The position numbers were made by a program, and so were the translations under genes. 64,000 bases of DNA. Origin: RYN-230 sp963768945. Its GTDB lineage: Bacteria; Actinomycetota; Actinomycetes; Streptosporangiales; Streptosporangiaceae. Shown here piece by piece: positions 51,149 to 63,866 of the stretch. How positions within the stretch are numbered: the first letter of the stretch is position 1; each line of letters begins with the position of its first letter. The notes beneath the pieces were generated by a model. The model was given only the letters and a program-made list of their open reading frames with translations. It was not told the origin of the DNA and ran no database searches. Where the stretch lies: assembly GCA_963768945.1 (NCBI GenBank), contig CAVYJW010000006.1, forward strand, positions 977,299 to 1,041,298. The letters are read 5' to 3'.

Positions 51149-51516
51149 CACAGCACCTCCGGGGCGAGCGAAATAATCCGCATGAACCGCTTCTCACGCA
51201 GCTCACGACCGACCGGGCCGAAGATGCGGGTGCCACGCGGGTCGCCGCCGTCCCTGATGAGGACGGCGGCGTTCTCGTCGAAACGGATGTAGGAACCGTC
51301 GCCGCGGCGGCGCTCCTTGCGGGTGCGCACCACGACCGCCTTGACGACATCGCCCTTCTTCACCCCGGCACCGGGAAGGGCATCCTTCACTGTCGCCACG
51401 ATGACATCACCGATGCCCGCGTATCGCCGGCCGGAGCCGCCGAGCACGCGGATACACAAGATCTCCTTGGCACCGGTGTTGTCGGCGACTTTAAGCCGCG
51501 ACTCCTGCTGGATCAC
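51148..51516 (-). CDS. rplN: 50S ribosomal protein uL14
   Basis: 122 aa. IQQESRLKVADNTGAKEILC and the end FMRIISLAPEVL are typical. Contacts the 30S at an intersubunit bridge. The stop overlaps the rplX start. Confidence 0.98.
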   Translation of the reverse strand: MIQQESRLKVADNTGAKEILCIRVLGGSGRRYAGIGDVIVATVKDALPGAGVKKGDVVKAVVVRTRKERRRGDGSYIRFDENAAVLIRDGGDPRGTRIFGPVGRELREKRFMRIISLAPEVL

Positions 51517-51573
51517 GTCAACTCCTGCTTCCTGACGCCGGGGTTCTCGCGGGGGTGTGCCCCGCGAAGGTAA

Positions 51574-51855
51574 TTACTTGGCCTTCTCCAGGATCTCCGC
51601 GACGCGCCAGCGCTTCGTCGCGGACAGCGGCCTGGTTTCCATCAGTCGCACCCGGTCGCCGACACCGCAGGCATTCTCGCCGTCGTGCGCGGTGTACTTC
51701 TTGGTACGCCGGATGACCTTGCCGTACTTGGGGTGCTTCACACGGTCCTCGACGATGACCACAACGGTCTTGTCCATCTTGTCGCTGACCACGTAACCTT
51801 CGCGGATCTTGCGGTAGCCCCGGCCGGGCACCCCGCCCTGCTCGACGTCACTCAC
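51574..51855 (-). CDS. rpsQ: 30S ribosomal protein uS17
   Basis: 93 aa. GYVVSDKMDKTVVVIVEDRV and HPKYGKVIRRTKKY are diagnostic. GTG 51855 is chosen because it fits the family start and overlaps the rpmC stop by 8 nt, giving translational coupling. Confidence 0.96.
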   Translation of the reverse strand: MSDVEQGGVPGRGYRKIREGYVVSDKMDKTVVVIVEDRVKHPKYGKVIRRTKKYTAHDGENACGVGDRVRLMETRPLSATKRWRVAEILEKAK

Positions 51856-52084
51856 TGTCTTCCGCCTCCTCCACCAAGACCACAATGCCAAGCTCTCGTT
51901 CCCGCTTCACCGTGTAGATGCGGGCGATCTCCTTGCGGACGGCACGCAGCCGCCCGTGGCTCTCGAGCTGGCCGGTCGCGGCCTGGAAGCGGAGGTTGAA
52001 CAGCTCCGTCTTGGCTTCCAGCAGCTTGGTGTTCAGCTCTTCCTCGCTGGCGTTCCGCAGGTCAGCGGCGGCTAGGCTCGCCAT
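51848..52084 (-). CDS. rpmC: 50S ribosomal protein uL29
   Basis: 78 aa, two long helices near the exit tunnel. AADLRNASEEELNTKLLEAK and FNLRFQAATGQLESHGRL are typical. It overlaps rplP by one base and rpsQ by eight. Confidence 0.97.
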   Translation of the reverse strand: MASLAAADLRNASEEELNTKLLEAKTELFNLRFQAATGQLESHGRLRAVRKEIARIYTVKRERELGIVVLVEEAEDSE

Positions 52085-52503
52085 CAGCTCTCACCGACTT
52101 CACGGGTCACGAATTTGCATTTCATAGGGAGCTTGTGCATGGCGCGCCGGAGAGCTTCCCTGGCCACCGGCTCGGCCACCCCGGACAGCTCGAACATCAC
52201 CCGGCCGGGCTTGACGTTGGCCACCCACCACTCGGGCGAGCCCTTGCCGGAACCCATCCGGGTCTCGGCCGGCTTCTTGGTCAGCGGGCGGTCCGGGTAG
52301 ATCGTGATCCATACCTTGCCGCCACGCCGGATGTGCCGGGTCATGGCGATACGGGCGGACTCGATCTGCCGGTTGGTCACGTAGGCGTGCTCAAGGGCCT
52401 GGATGCCGTACTCACCGAAGGCCACCCGGGTGCCGCCCTTGGCGACCCCGTGCCGATCCGGCCGGTGCTGCTTGCGGTACCTGACCCTGCGCGGGATAAG
52501 CAT
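52084..52503 (-). CDS. rplP: 50S ribosomal protein uL16
   Basis: 139 aa. LIPRRVRYRKQHRPDRHGVA and RMGSGKGSPEWWVANVKPGR are diagnostic. It helps place A-site tRNA. Confidence 0.98.
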   Translation of the reverse strand: MLIPRRVRYRKQHRPDRHGVAKGGTRVAFGEYGIQALEHAYVTNRQIESARIAMTRHIRRGGKVWITIYPDRPLTKKPAETRMGSGKGSPEWWVANVKPGRVMFELSGVAEPVAREALRRAMHKLPMKCKFVTREVGES

Positions 52504-52505
52504 GA

Positions 52506-53347
<842 letters not shown>

Positions 53348-53348
<1 letters not shown>

Positions 53349-53698
53349 TAGCGGGACCTCCCCTTGGGTTCGTCAGAGACGATTACCGTGATGTGGCTGG
53401 TGCGCTTGTTGATCCGGTAGCCCCGGCCCTGCGCCCGCGGCCGGAATCGCTTCAGCGTCGGTCCTTCGTCCACCCACGCCCGGCTCACCACGAGCGAGCC
53501 TGCGTCCGCCTGCTGGGCATGCTCAGCATTGGCGATGGCGCTCGCGAGCACCTTGCCAACCGGGTCACTGGCTGACTGCGGCGCAAAGGCCAGCGCCGCC
53601 TGCGCCTCCTCGGCAGGCATGCCACGGATGAGGTCCACCACGCGGCGGGCCTTCCGTGGCGTGACGCGCACATACCGCGCCTTCGCTCTAGCTTCCAT
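53348..53698 (-). CDS. rplV: 50S ribosomal protein uL22
   Basis: 116 aa. The tunnel-lining loop is near GPTLKRFRPRAQGRGYRINK, and the start ARAKARYVRVTPRKARRVVD is typical. No obvious macrolide-type change is visible. Confidence 0.98.
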
Positions 53699-53734
53699 TG
53701 CCTTCTTGCCTTCCAGCTCCTCGTTGTGGTCCCT

Positions 53735-53767
53735 GCCCGGGGGCTCCGGGGGTCGTCCCCCGGGCTA
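53735..53767 (-). repeat. TAGCCCGGGGG palindrome in the rplV-rpsS gap
   Basis: GCCCGGGGG (53735-53743) pairs with CCCCCGGGC (53757-53765). Read on the minus strand it is CTAGCCCGGGGGACGACC, then CCCGGAGCCCCCGGGC. It is related to the elements at 15450 and 57047 and fills part of the 117-nt gap between rpsS and rplV. Confidence 0.75.
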
Positions 53768-53815
53768 GCAGAGCCATGCTTCTCTCTCGCTCTCTCGTGG
53801 TCGCTCGTGCCTGGT

Positions 53816-54094
53816 CTAACGGCGGCTACGCCGGTCATCCCGGACGTGGCTGCGGAACGTGCGGGTGGGCGCGAACTCGCCGAGCTTGTGGCCGACCATG
53901 GCCTCGGTGATAAACACGGGCACGTGCTTACGGCCGTCGTGCACCGCGATCGTGTGGCCCAGCATCGCAGGAACGATCATGGAACGCCGCGACCACGTCT
54001 TGATCAGGTTTCTGGTGCCCTTCTCGTTCTGCACGTCCACCTTCTTAATCAGGTGGTCGTCGACGAACGGGCCCTTCTTGAGACTACGAGGCAT
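53816..54094 (-). CDS. rpsS: 30S ribosomal protein uS19
   Basis: 92 aa. PRSLKKGPFVDDHLIKKVD and HDGRKHVPVFITEAMVGHKL are diagnostic. Sits in the 30S head. The gap to rplV holds a palindrome. Confidence 0.98.
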   Translation of the reverse strand: MPRSLKKGPFVDDHLIKKVDVQNEKGTRNLIKTWSRRSMIVPAMLGHTIAVHDGRKHVPVFITEAMVGHKLGEFAPTRTFRSHVRDDRRSRR

Positions 54095-54106
54095 CGTTGG
54101 GTGCTC

Positions 54107-54940
54107 CTACCGCTTCTTCTTGCTGCGCCTGCGGACGATCAGCCGGTCGCTGGGCTTGTGGGCTTTCCTGGTCCGGCCCTCGGGCTTGCCCCAGGGGCTG
54201 ACCGGATGCCGGCCACCGGAGCTCTTGCCCTCGCCGCCGCCCAGCGGGTGGTCGACCGGGTTCATCGCGACACCGCGGACCGTGGGACGGTGACCCTTCC
54301 ACCGGTTGCGGCCCGCCTTGCCGAGCTTGATGTTGCCCTGCTCGGCGTTGCCGACCTCGCCGACGGTGGCCCGGCAGGTCGCGTCGACCCGCCGGATCTC
54401 GCCGGAGGGCATCCGCAGCTGGGCGTAGCCGCCGTCCTTGGCCAGCAGCTGGACTCCCGACCCGGCCGAGCGCGCGATCTTGGCGCCGCCACCGGGCCGG
54501 AGCTCGATCGCATGCACCACGGTGCCGGTCGGGATGTTGCGCAGCGGCAGGCAGTTACCGGGCCGGATGTCGGAGCCGGGGCCGTTCTCCACCCGGTCCC
54601 CCTGCGACAGTCCCTGCGGGGCGAGGATGTAGCGCTTCTCGCCGTCGGCGTAGTGCAGCAGCGCGATCCGGGAGGTGCGGTTCGGGTCGTACTCGATGTG
54701 CGCGACCTTGGCCGGGACGCCGTCCTTGTCGTGCCGCCGGAAGTCGATCAGCCGGTAGGCGCGCTTGTGGCCGCCACCCTGGTGCCGCGCGGTGATCCGG
54801 CCGTGCACATTACGGCCGCCGCGCGAGTTCAGCGGACGGATCAGCGACTTCTCCGGCTTGTCACGGGTGATTTCAGAGAAGTCCGCGCCACTCGCGCCCC
54901 GCCGACCCGGGGTGGTGGGCTTGTACTTGCGGATAGCCAT
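54107..54940 (-). CDS. rplB: 50S ribosomal protein uL2
   Basis: 277 aa. AIRKYKPTTPGRRGASGADF, then GRITARHQGGGHKRAYRLID, and the peptidyl-transferase-associated VAMNPVDHPLGGGEGKSSGG. ATG 54940 is the family start; the upstream Arg/Pro-rich frame is shadow of rplW/rplD. Confidence 0.98.
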   Translation of the reverse strand: MAIRKYKPTTPGRRGASGADFSEITRDKPEKSLIRPLNSRGGRNVHGRITARHQGGGHKRAYRLIDFRRHDKDGVPAKVAHIEYDPNRTSRIALLHYADGEKRYILAPQGLSQGDRVENGPGSDIRPGNCLPLRNIPTGTVVHAIELRPGGGAKIARSAGSGVQLLAKDGGYAQLRMPSGEIRRVDATCRATVGEVGNAEQGNIKLGKAGRNRWKGHRPTVRGVAMNPVDHPLGGGEGKSSGGRHPVSPWGKPEGRTRKAHKPSDRLIVRRRSKKKR

Positions 54941-54975
54941 TGTGTGCTCAAGCTCCTTGGGATGTGGCCGGTGGC

Positions 54976-55284
54976 CTAGTTGACCGGGCCGCCGAAGACA
55001 TCGATGCGCTCCCCGTCGGCGAGGCTGACGATGGCCCGCTTGGTGGCCACTCGCTGGCCGTAGCCGAACCGGGTGCGGCGGCGCTTGCCCGGCCGGTTGA
55101 GCGTGTTGACGCCAGTCACCTTGACCCCGAACACGGCCTCGACCGCCTGCCGGACCTGGGTCCGGTTGGCGTCGCGGGCGACCAGGAAGGTGTACTTGCC
55201 GTCGTCGGCAAGCCGGTACGTCTTTTCCGAGATCACCGGGCGCAGCAGGATATCCCGGGGGTCCGGGATCCGGATCGAGCTCAC
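54976..55284 (-). CDS. rplW: 50S ribosomal protein uL23
   Basis: 102 aa. DILLRPVISEKTYRLADDGK and the loop NRPGKRRRTRFGYG are typical. Docks trigger factor and SRP at the exit tunnel. It overlaps rplD by 4 nt. Confidence 0.97.
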   Translation of the reverse strand: MSSIRIPDPRDILLRPVISEKTYRLADDGKYTFLVARDANRTQVRQAVEAVFGVKVTGVNTLNRPGKRRRTRFGYGQRVATKRAIVSLADGERIDVFGGPVN

Positions 55285-56036
55285 TGCTCCTCACCCTCCT
55301 TCGGGGTGGTAGGGCGGCGGGGGGCCTTGGGCTCGCCGGTGTCCGTGCCCGCGGACTCGGCCTCAGGCTTACTGGCCTCAGCGGTGCGGGCGGAGCCGGG
55401 CCGGCCGGTGAACGCGGACAGGGCGGCCTCGGTGAACACGATGTGCTCACTGGCCAGCACGTCGTACGTGTTCAGCTGGCCGGTGGCCAGCAGCCGCACG
55501 CCCGGCGCGTTGCGCAGGCTCTTCCAGGTCAGCTCGTCCTCGGCCTCCGCCACGACGAGCACGCGGGAGTTGAGCCTGGCGTCCAGCAGCCCGATGGCCG
55601 TGCGGAGCACGGCCATCGCGTCACGGGTCCTGGGCTGGTCCCCGTCCACGAACCCGGTGACCACGGCGATCCGGCCGTTGAGAGCCCGGTCGGACAGGGC
55701 CCCGCGGAGCGCGGCCGCCTTCATCTTCTTCGGCGTCCGCTGCACGTACGAGCGGGGCTGGGGGCCGTGCGCGACGCCACCGCCCGCGTACTGCGGGGCA
55801 CGGATCGAGCCCTGGCGGGCCCGGCCGGTGCCCTTCTGGCGGTAGGGCTTCCTGCCGCCGCCGCGGACCTCGCCGCGCGTCTTGGTGGCGTGCGTGCCCT
55901 GCCGGGCCGCGGCCTCCTGGGCCACGACGACCTGGTGGATCAGCGGCACGTTGACCGGGGCGCTGAAGATCTCGTCGGGTAGCTCCACATCCTGGCCGGC
56001 CTGGCCAGAGGGGGAGACGACGCTGATGGTGGTCAT
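55281..56036 (-). CDS. rplD: 50S ribosomal protein uL4
   Basis: 251 aa. The tunnel loop is GGGRKPYRQKGTGRARQGSI, with QRTPKKMKAAALRGALSDRA. The last 35 residues are an acidic, Pro-rich tail (KEGEEQ). It overlaps rplC and rplW by 4 nt each. Confidence 0.97.
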   Translation of the reverse strand: MTTISVVSPSGQAGQDVELPDEIFSAPVNVPLIHQVVVAQEAAARQGTHATKTRGEVRGGGRKPYRQKGTGRARQGSIRAPQYAGGGVAHGPQPRSYVQRTPKKMKAAALRGALSDRALNGRIAVVTGFVDGDQPRTRDAMAVLRTAIGLLDARLNSRVLVVAEAEDELTWKSLRNAPGVRLLATGQLNTYDVLASEHIVFTEAALSAFTGRPGSARTAEASKPEAESAGTDTGEPKAPRRPTTPKEGEEQ

Positions 56037-56701
56037 CGGGCCTCCTTCGTGGCGGTCTGCGGCGCCCGGACGGCGCTGCGGACCAGGATCAGGCCGCCCT
56101 TGGGGCCGGGAACGGCCCCGCGGATCAGCAGCAGGCCCCGCTCGGAGTCCACCGCATGCACGGTCAGGCTGGGCGTGGTGGTGCGCTCGCCGCCCATCCG
56201 GCCGGCCATCCGCAGGCCCTTGAACACCCGGCCCGGGGTGGCGCAGCCGCCGATGGATCCGGGTGAGCGGTGCTTGCGCTGGGTGCCGTGGGAGGCGGAC
56301 AGGCCCTTGAACCCGTGCCGCTTCATCACGCCCGCGAAGCCCTTGCCCTTGCTCCGGCCGGACACGTCAACCAGCTCGCCCGCGGCGAACGTCTCCGCGG
56401 TGACCTCCTGGCCCAGGGTGTAGTCCGTAGCGTCATCGGTCCGCAGCTCGACCAGGTAGCGGCGCGGGGTCACCGAGGCCTTGGCGAAGTGGCCGGCCAC
56501 GGGTTTGGTCACCCGGCGCGGGTCGATCTCGCCGTAGCCGAGCTGCACGGCCGAGTACCCGTTGGCGTCGGGGGTCCGCACCGCGGTCACGACGCAGGGA
56601 CCCGCGGCGACCACCGTCACGGGAACCATCCGCCCGTCGGCGTCGAAGACCTGGCTCATGCCCAGCTTCGTGCCGAGGACGCCCTTAGTGTGCTTGGTCA
56701 T
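56033..56701 (-). CDS. rplC: 50S ribosomal protein uL3
   Basis: 222 aa. GVLGTKLGMSQVFDADGRMV starts it; the peptidyl-transferase loop is near KHRSPGSIGGCATPGRVFKG. An early-assembling protein. Confidence 0.98.
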   Translation of the reverse strand: MTKHTKGVLGTKLGMSQVFDADGRMVPVTVVAAGPCVVTAVRTPDANGYSAVQLGYGEIDPRRVTKPVAGHFAKASVTPRRYLVELRTDDATDYTLGQEVTAETFAAGELVDVSGRSKGKGFAGVMKRHGFKGLSASHGTQRKHRSPGSIGGCATPGRVFKGLRMAGRMGGERTTTPSLTVHAVDSERGLLLIRGAVPGPKGGLILVRSAVRAPQTATKEAR

Positions 56702-56714
56702 GTCGGTGCGTTCC

Positions 56715-57023
56715 TCAGAGCTTGATCTCGATGTTGACGCCGGCAGGCAGGTCCAGCCGCATCAGCGAGTCGACCGTCTTCGGCGTGGGGTCGATGATGT
56801 CGATCAGCCGCTTGTGCGTGCGCATCTCGAAGTGCTCCCGCGAGTCCTTGTACTTGTGCGGGGAGCGGATGACGCAGTAGATGTTCTTCTCCGTGGGCAG
56901 CGGGACAGGCCCGGCAACCCGCGCGCCGGTGCGCGTCACCGTGTCAACGATCTTCCGCGCCGAGCTGTCGATGACCTCGTGGTCATAGGCCTTGAGCCGG
57001 ATGCGGATCTTTTGTCCCGCCAT
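56715..57023 (-). CDS. rpsJ: 30S ribosomal protein uS10
   Basis: 102 aa. AGQKIRIRLKAYDHEVIDSS and HFEMRTHKRLIDIIDPTPKT are diagnostic. Also forms the antitermination complex with NusB. It heads the S10 operon; the space to tuf contains a palindrome and should hold the promoter. Confidence 0.98.
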   Translation of the reverse strand: MAGQKIRIRLKAYDHEVIDSSARKIVDTVTRTGARVAGPVPLPTEKNIYCVIRSPHKYKDSREHFEMRTHKRLIDIIDPTPKTVDSLMRLDLPAGVNIEIKL

Positions 57024-57046
57024 GTGCCTTCCGTGTCCTTACTGTG

Positions 57047-57125
57047 TTAGCCCGGGGGCGACCCCCGGATCCCCCCGCAAGTCGCTGGCTCGGCGGAACC
57101 CGCCTGCGGCGGGCCCCGCCTCGCC
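57047..57125 (-). terminator. GC-rich element and hairpin between tuf and rpsJ
   Basis: TTAGCCCGGGGGCGACCCCC (57047-57066) matches the element at 15450 in 19 of 20 positions. Further on CCCGCC (57099-57104) and GGCGGG (57108-57113) form a tight hairpin, GC-only in the loop. They lie 36-100 nt beyond the tuf stop, so they probably end the str operon and insulate the S10 operon. Confidence 0.5.
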
Positions 57126-57149
57126 AGTGATAGGCCGCGGAGAGACCCC

Positions 57150-58343
<1,194 letters not shown>

Positions 58344-58439
58344 TGGTTTCTCCTCGTTGCGATCTGCCCCACGTCCGCGGGGCCAAGGCGCTTCCTGTGC
58401 GCCAATTCTCCTGGCTGATGTTCTGGTTGGTGCTAGCAG

Positions 58440-60536
<2,097 letters not shown>

Positions 60537-60586
60537 TGCTCAGTTCCTCGCTGCTTCGTCTATCGTCGGCCGGCTGGCGCCGCTCA

Positions 60587-61057
60587 TTACCAGCGGTAGT
60601 GAGCGAACGCCTTGTTCGACTCGGCCATTTTGTGGGTGTCCTCGCGGCGCTTCACGCTTGCCCCGAGGCCGTTGCTCGCGTCGAGCAGCTCGTTCATGAG
60701 CCGCTCGGTCATGGTCTTCTCCCGGCGCGACCGGCTGTAGGAAACCAGCCAGCGCAAGGCCAGGGTGGTGCTGCGGGAGGCCCGGACCTCGACCGGCACC
60801 TGGTAGGTGGCGCCACCGACCCGGCGGCTGCGCACCTCAAGGGTGGGCTTGACGTTGTCGAGGGCCCGCTTGAGCGTGACCACCGGGTCGTTGCCCGTCT
60901 TGTCTTTGCAGCCGTCGAGCGCGCCGTACACGATCCGCTCGGCCAGCGAGCGCTTGCCGCTGCGCAGCACCTTGTTCACCAGCGCAGTCACCAGAGGCGA
61001 GCCGTAAACCGGATCGGTTACAAGCAGCCGCTTGGTCGCGGGGCCCTTACGCGGCAT
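60587..61057 (-). CDS. rpsG: 30S ribosomal protein uS7
   Basis: 156 aa. PRKGPATKRLLVTDPVYGSP starts it; AESNKAFAHYRW ends it. Organises the 30S head. ATG 61057 fits; the Arg-rich upstream frame is the shadow of rpsL. Confidence 0.98.
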   Translation of the reverse strand: MPRKGPATKRLLVTDPVYGSPLVTALVNKVLRSGKRSLAERIVYGALDGCKDKTGNDPVVTLKRALDNVKPTLEVRSRRVGGATYQVPVEVRASRSTTLALRWLVSYSRSRREKTMTERLMNELLDASNGLGASVKRREDTHKMAESNKAFAHYRW

Positions 61058-61058
61058 G

Positions 61059-61433
61059 TCAGCTCTTCTCCTTCTTCGCGCCGTAGCGGCTCCGGGCCTG
61101 CTTACGGTTGCGGACCCCCTGGGTGTCGAGGGCACCACGGATGATCTTGTAACGCACGCCGGGCAGGTCCCGGACCCGGCCGCCTCGCACGAGCACGATG
61201 GAGTGCTCCTGGAGGTTGTGACCGACCCCGGGGATGTACGCGGTGACTTCGATCTGGCTCGTCAGCCGTACCCGCGCCACCTTGCGCAGCGCGGAGTTGG
61301 GCTTCTTCGGCGTGGTCGTGTAGACGCGCGTGCAAACACCCCGGCGCTGGGGGCTGCCTTTAAGGGCCGGGGTAGTGGTCTTGGCCACCTTGTCCTGGCG
61401 GCCCTTGCGGACCAGCTGCTGGATCGTGGGCAC
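61059..61433 (-). CDS. rpsL: 30S ribosomal protein uS12 with Arg at position 88
   Basis: 124 aa, the decoding-centre protein that sets streptomycin response. PTIQQLVRKGRQDKVAKTTT starts it and KKPNSALRK keeps Lys43. At 88 the codon is CGG (61170-61172 on the plus strand reads CCG), so the usual Lys of GGRVKDLPG is Arg here. K88R is a known streptomycin-resistance change in Mycobacterium and Streptomyces. It begins the str cluster, with rpoC upstream beyond three unrelated genes. Confidence 0.98.
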   Translation of the reverse strand: MPTIQQLVRKGRQDKVAKTTTPALKGSPQRRGVCTRVYTTTPKKPNSALRKVARVRLTSQIEVTAYIPGVGHNLQEHSIVLVRGGRVRDLPGVRYKIIRGALDTQGVRNRKQARSRYGAKKEKS

Positions 61434-61786
61434 CGCGTCTCCATCTTTCTGCGCGCCACCGGCGCGACGTTCTTCGTTCTCCGCGCCGGCTGGCGCGACG
61501 TCTTCTCATATCCGTTCCCGCGCCCGGGGCGCAGGGTAATTCCGGGCGCCTTAACAGCGCCTGAACTGCTGGTTTTCCTTGTCCCTCCGACCCCCGAGGT
61601 CGGGCGTGTCGCGGTGACCACGGCACACAAGCTCCTACTGGAGCCTGGAGTCGAGAGAGGAAAAGGCCCGCACGCCTGGCCACTCACCACGCCTTCCGGC
61701 TGCCGGTCGTTGACCGCATGCCTTCCAGCCATGGCGCCACAGTCCGCTAGCGCACGCGCACCCGCTTCTCACGGGCACGATGCCCT

Positions 61787-61815
61787 AGCGTACCCAACCT
61801 TTTGCCAACAGGCAA
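61787..61815 (-). promoter_or_regulatory. candidate str-operon promoter
   Basis: On the minus strand TTGCCT (61810-61815) and TACGCT (61787-61792) are 17 nt apart, a fair match to the principal-sigma promoter. The -35 box lies in a small palindrome TTTGCC-TGTT-GGCAAA. Transcription would give a leader of about 345 nt before rpsL. Near rpsL the leader has two stems, CGCGCC/GGCGCG (61452-61466) and GCGCC/GGCGC (61483-61496). No other gene is supported in 61434-61982. Confidence 0.45.
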
Positions 61816-61982
61816 AGTGAACGCCGATCACGGCCGGAACGGCCAGACCGGGTGTCATTTTTCCCTGGTGGCAACGGTGAAACCACGCCCGCAGGGTAGC
61901 GGGGACCTGCTGCCAGTCCCTGCTCCCCAGGGGTGTCAACCACGGCGGCCGAGCGGATTATTCCAGAAGGGACGCAACTTCC

Positions 61983-62996
61983 ATGACGCAGACCGTTGTC
62001 ATCACCGGCGCCAGCGCTGGCATCGCCCGCGCCGCCGCGCGGCTGTATGGTGCCCGCGGTGCCAGCGTGGGGCTGATCGCCCGCGGGCAGGCCGGCCTGG
62101 ACGGCGCGGCGAAGGACGTGATCGACGCCGGCGGCCAGGCCTTCGCCGTGCCGGCCGACGTGGCCGACCACGCGCAGGTGGAGAAGGCAGCGACAGAGAT
62201 AGAGGCGCAGTTCGGCCCCATCGACGTGTGGATCAACGTGGCGTTCACGTCGGTGTTCGCACCGTTCGCCCAGATTACCCCGGACGAGTTCCGGCGGGTC
62301 ACCGAGGTCAGTTACCTGGGTTACGTCAACGGCACCATGGTGGCGCTCAGCCGGATGCGGCCGCGCAACACCGGGACCATCGTGCAGGTCGGCTCCGCGC
62401 TGAGTGAGCGGGCCATCCCGCTCCAGTCCGCGTACTGCGGCGCCAAGCACGCGATCAACGGGTTCACCGAGTCGCTCCGCTGCGAGCTCATGCACGAGCA
62501 CTCTGGCGTGAACGTGACCGTCGTGCAGATGCCGGCCGTGAACACGCCGCAGTTCTCCTGGGTGCTGTCCCGGCTGCCGCGGCACCCGCAGCCGGTGCCG
62601 CCGATCTACCAGCCAGAGGTCGCCGCGCACGGCGTGCTGTACGCGGCGGATCATCCGCGGCGCAAGCAGTACTGGGTGGGCGGGAGTACGGCCGCCACGC
62701 TGCTGGCACAGAAGCTCGCTCCGGCCCTGCTCGACCGCTACCTGGCCAAGACGGGCTTCGACGCGCAGCAGACCGACCAGGAGGTCCCGGCGGGAAGCCG
62801 GCCTGACAACCTGTTCGAGCCGGTCGATGGGCTGGAGGGCGAGGACTACGGAGCGCACGGGATCTTCGATGACCGGTCTCATCCCCGGAGCTACCAGCTG
62901 TGGGCGTCGCATCATCCTGGGCTGGCCTCAGGGGTCGCGGCTGGTGCCGCCCTGGCGGGTGGGCTAATGCTCCGGCGCCTGGGCGGGCGCTCTTGA
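61983..62996 (+). CDS. short-chain dehydrogenase/reductase
   Basis: A 337-aa SDR of unknown substrate. NAD(P) motif TGASAGIAR (9-17), the catalytic YCGAKHA with Tyr151 and Lys155, and a Ser upstream in VQVGSALS. An extra 80-residue tail ends in a small hydrophobic segment (SGVAAGAALAGGLML), so it may be membrane-linked. It is divergent from rpsL and interrupts the usual rpoC-rpsL neighbourhood. Confidence 0.9.
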   Translation: MTQTVVITGASAGIARAAARLYGARGASVGLIARGQAGLDGAAKDVIDAGGQAFAVPADVADHAQVEKAATEIEAQFGPIDVWINVAFTSVFAPFAQITPDEFRRVTEVSYLGYVNGTMVALSRMRPRNTGTIVQVGSALSERAIPLQSAYCGAKHAINGFTESLRCELMHEHSGVNVTVVQMPAVNTPQFSWVLSRLPRHPQPVPPIYQPEVAAHGVLYAADHPRRKQYWVGGSTAATLLAQKLAPALLDRYLAKTGFDAQQTDQEVPAGSRPDNLFEPVDGLEGEDYGAHGIFDDRSHPRSYQLWASHHPGLASGVAAGAALAGGLMLRRLGGRS

Positions 62997-63049
62997 GCCT
63001 GGGAGGCGCTGGCTGGGTGGCCGGTCCCGCCTCGCTGCTCCGCAACGCG

Positions 63050-63493
63050 ATGCGGGACGACCACACCAGCGACGCCACAGCGGACAGCGGGGCGCGGGTA
63101 ACTAACGCCGGCGCGTGGGCAGTCACGCTGGTCAGAGCCGGGTACGGCGTGGCTTTGCTCTGTGCCCCCCAGGCACTCATCCGGCTGACTGGTGATCCGG
63201 TGACTGGGCAGTCGCCCGGAGAACGGCCTCGGCCCAGCCGACGGGCTTGCGGGGTGGCGCGCGTCTTGGGCATTCGGCATCTGGTCCAGGCGGGGCTGAC
63301 CGCGGGGGCCCTGCGGGCCGCTGAGCCCGGGAGTTCACTCACCCTGGGTCTGGGGGCGGCCGTCGATGTGCTCCACGCCACGACGATGGTGGGGCTGGCG
63401 CTGGCAGACCAGGGGGCGCGGCGGGTGGCGCTGGCCGATACGGGAGTCGAGGTGGTGCTGGCGGCCGCGGGGGTGCTCGGCGCCGCCCGTTAG
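63050..63493 (+). CDS. DUF4267-like small membrane protein
   Basis: 147 aa with about four hydrophobic stretches (AWAVTLVRAGYGVALL, VLGIRHLVQAGLTAGAL, LGAAVDVLHATTMVGLALA, VEVVLAAAGVLGA). The pattern R-x-G-Y-G...AP-x-x-x-x-R-L-x-G, then G-I-R-H and V-D-x-L-H-A, is seen in small DUF4267-type proteins; function unknown. ATG 63050 is used; TTG 62993 would overlap the SDR stop (TTGA) and add 19 residues, so coupling is possible. Confidence 0.65.
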   Translation: MRDDHTSDATADSGARVTNAGAWAVTLVRAGYGVALLCAPQALIRLTGDPVTGQSPGERPRPSRRACGVARVLGIRHLVQAGLTAGALRAAEPGSSLTLGLGAAVDVLHATTMVGLALADQGARRVALADTGVEVVLAAAGVLGAAR

Positions 63494-63511
63494 GACCGCG
63501 GGGGGCAGGGG

Positions 63512-63543
63512 AAAGCCCGGGTCGGCCAGCCGACCCGGGCTTT
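63512..63543. terminator. bidirectional terminator palindrome
   Basis: AAAGCCCGGGTCGGC (63512-63526) and GCCGACCCGGGCTTT (63529-63543) are perfect complements. It lies between two convergent genes, and the AAA/TTT ends give a short U-run in either direction, so it should stop both. Confidence 0.85.
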
Positions 63544-63572
63544 GCTGTGCCGGACGATAAGGTCCGGAGGGT

Positions 63573-63746
63573 CTACTTCTTGAAGGCGTCCTTGACCTTT
63601 TCGCCAGCCTGCTTGAGGTTGCCCTTGGCCTGATCGGTCTTACCCTCGGCCTCCATCTGCTCGTTGCCGATGGCCTTGCCGGTCTCCTTCTTGGCCTTGC
63701 CCTTGATCTCGGTGACCTTGTTGGCCGCCTTGTCTTCGGTCGCCAT
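63573..63746 (-). CDS. CsbD family stress-response protein
   Basis: 57 aa, highly charged. EIKGKAKKETGKAIGN and EAEGKTDQAKGNLKQAGE are typical of CsbD proteins, which are induced by general stress in Bacillus; the biochemical role is unknown. ATG 63746 has GAGGAG 8 nt upstream. Confidence 0.93.
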   Translation of the reverse strand: MATEDKAANKVTEIKGKAKKETGKAIGNEQMEAEGKTDQAKGNLKQAGEKVKDAFKK

Positions 63747-63833
63747 GTTCTGGCTCCTCACCATGCTGGATAGTTAATCCCCTGTGGATCCTTACCAAGG
63801 CCACTGTCCGCAGCGTGAGGGCCTAAACACGCG

Positions 63834-63866
63834 GAGGCGCCCGGCAGCATCGCCGCCGGGCGCCTC
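63834..63866 (-). terminator. putative rpoC terminator hairpin
   Basis: GAGGCGCCCGGC (63834-63845) pairs perfectly with GCCGGGCGCCTC (63855-63866) around 9 nt, 37 nt beyond the rpoC stop. Downstream on the minus strand is GTGTTTAGG, a weak T-rich stretch. Confidence 0.7.
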
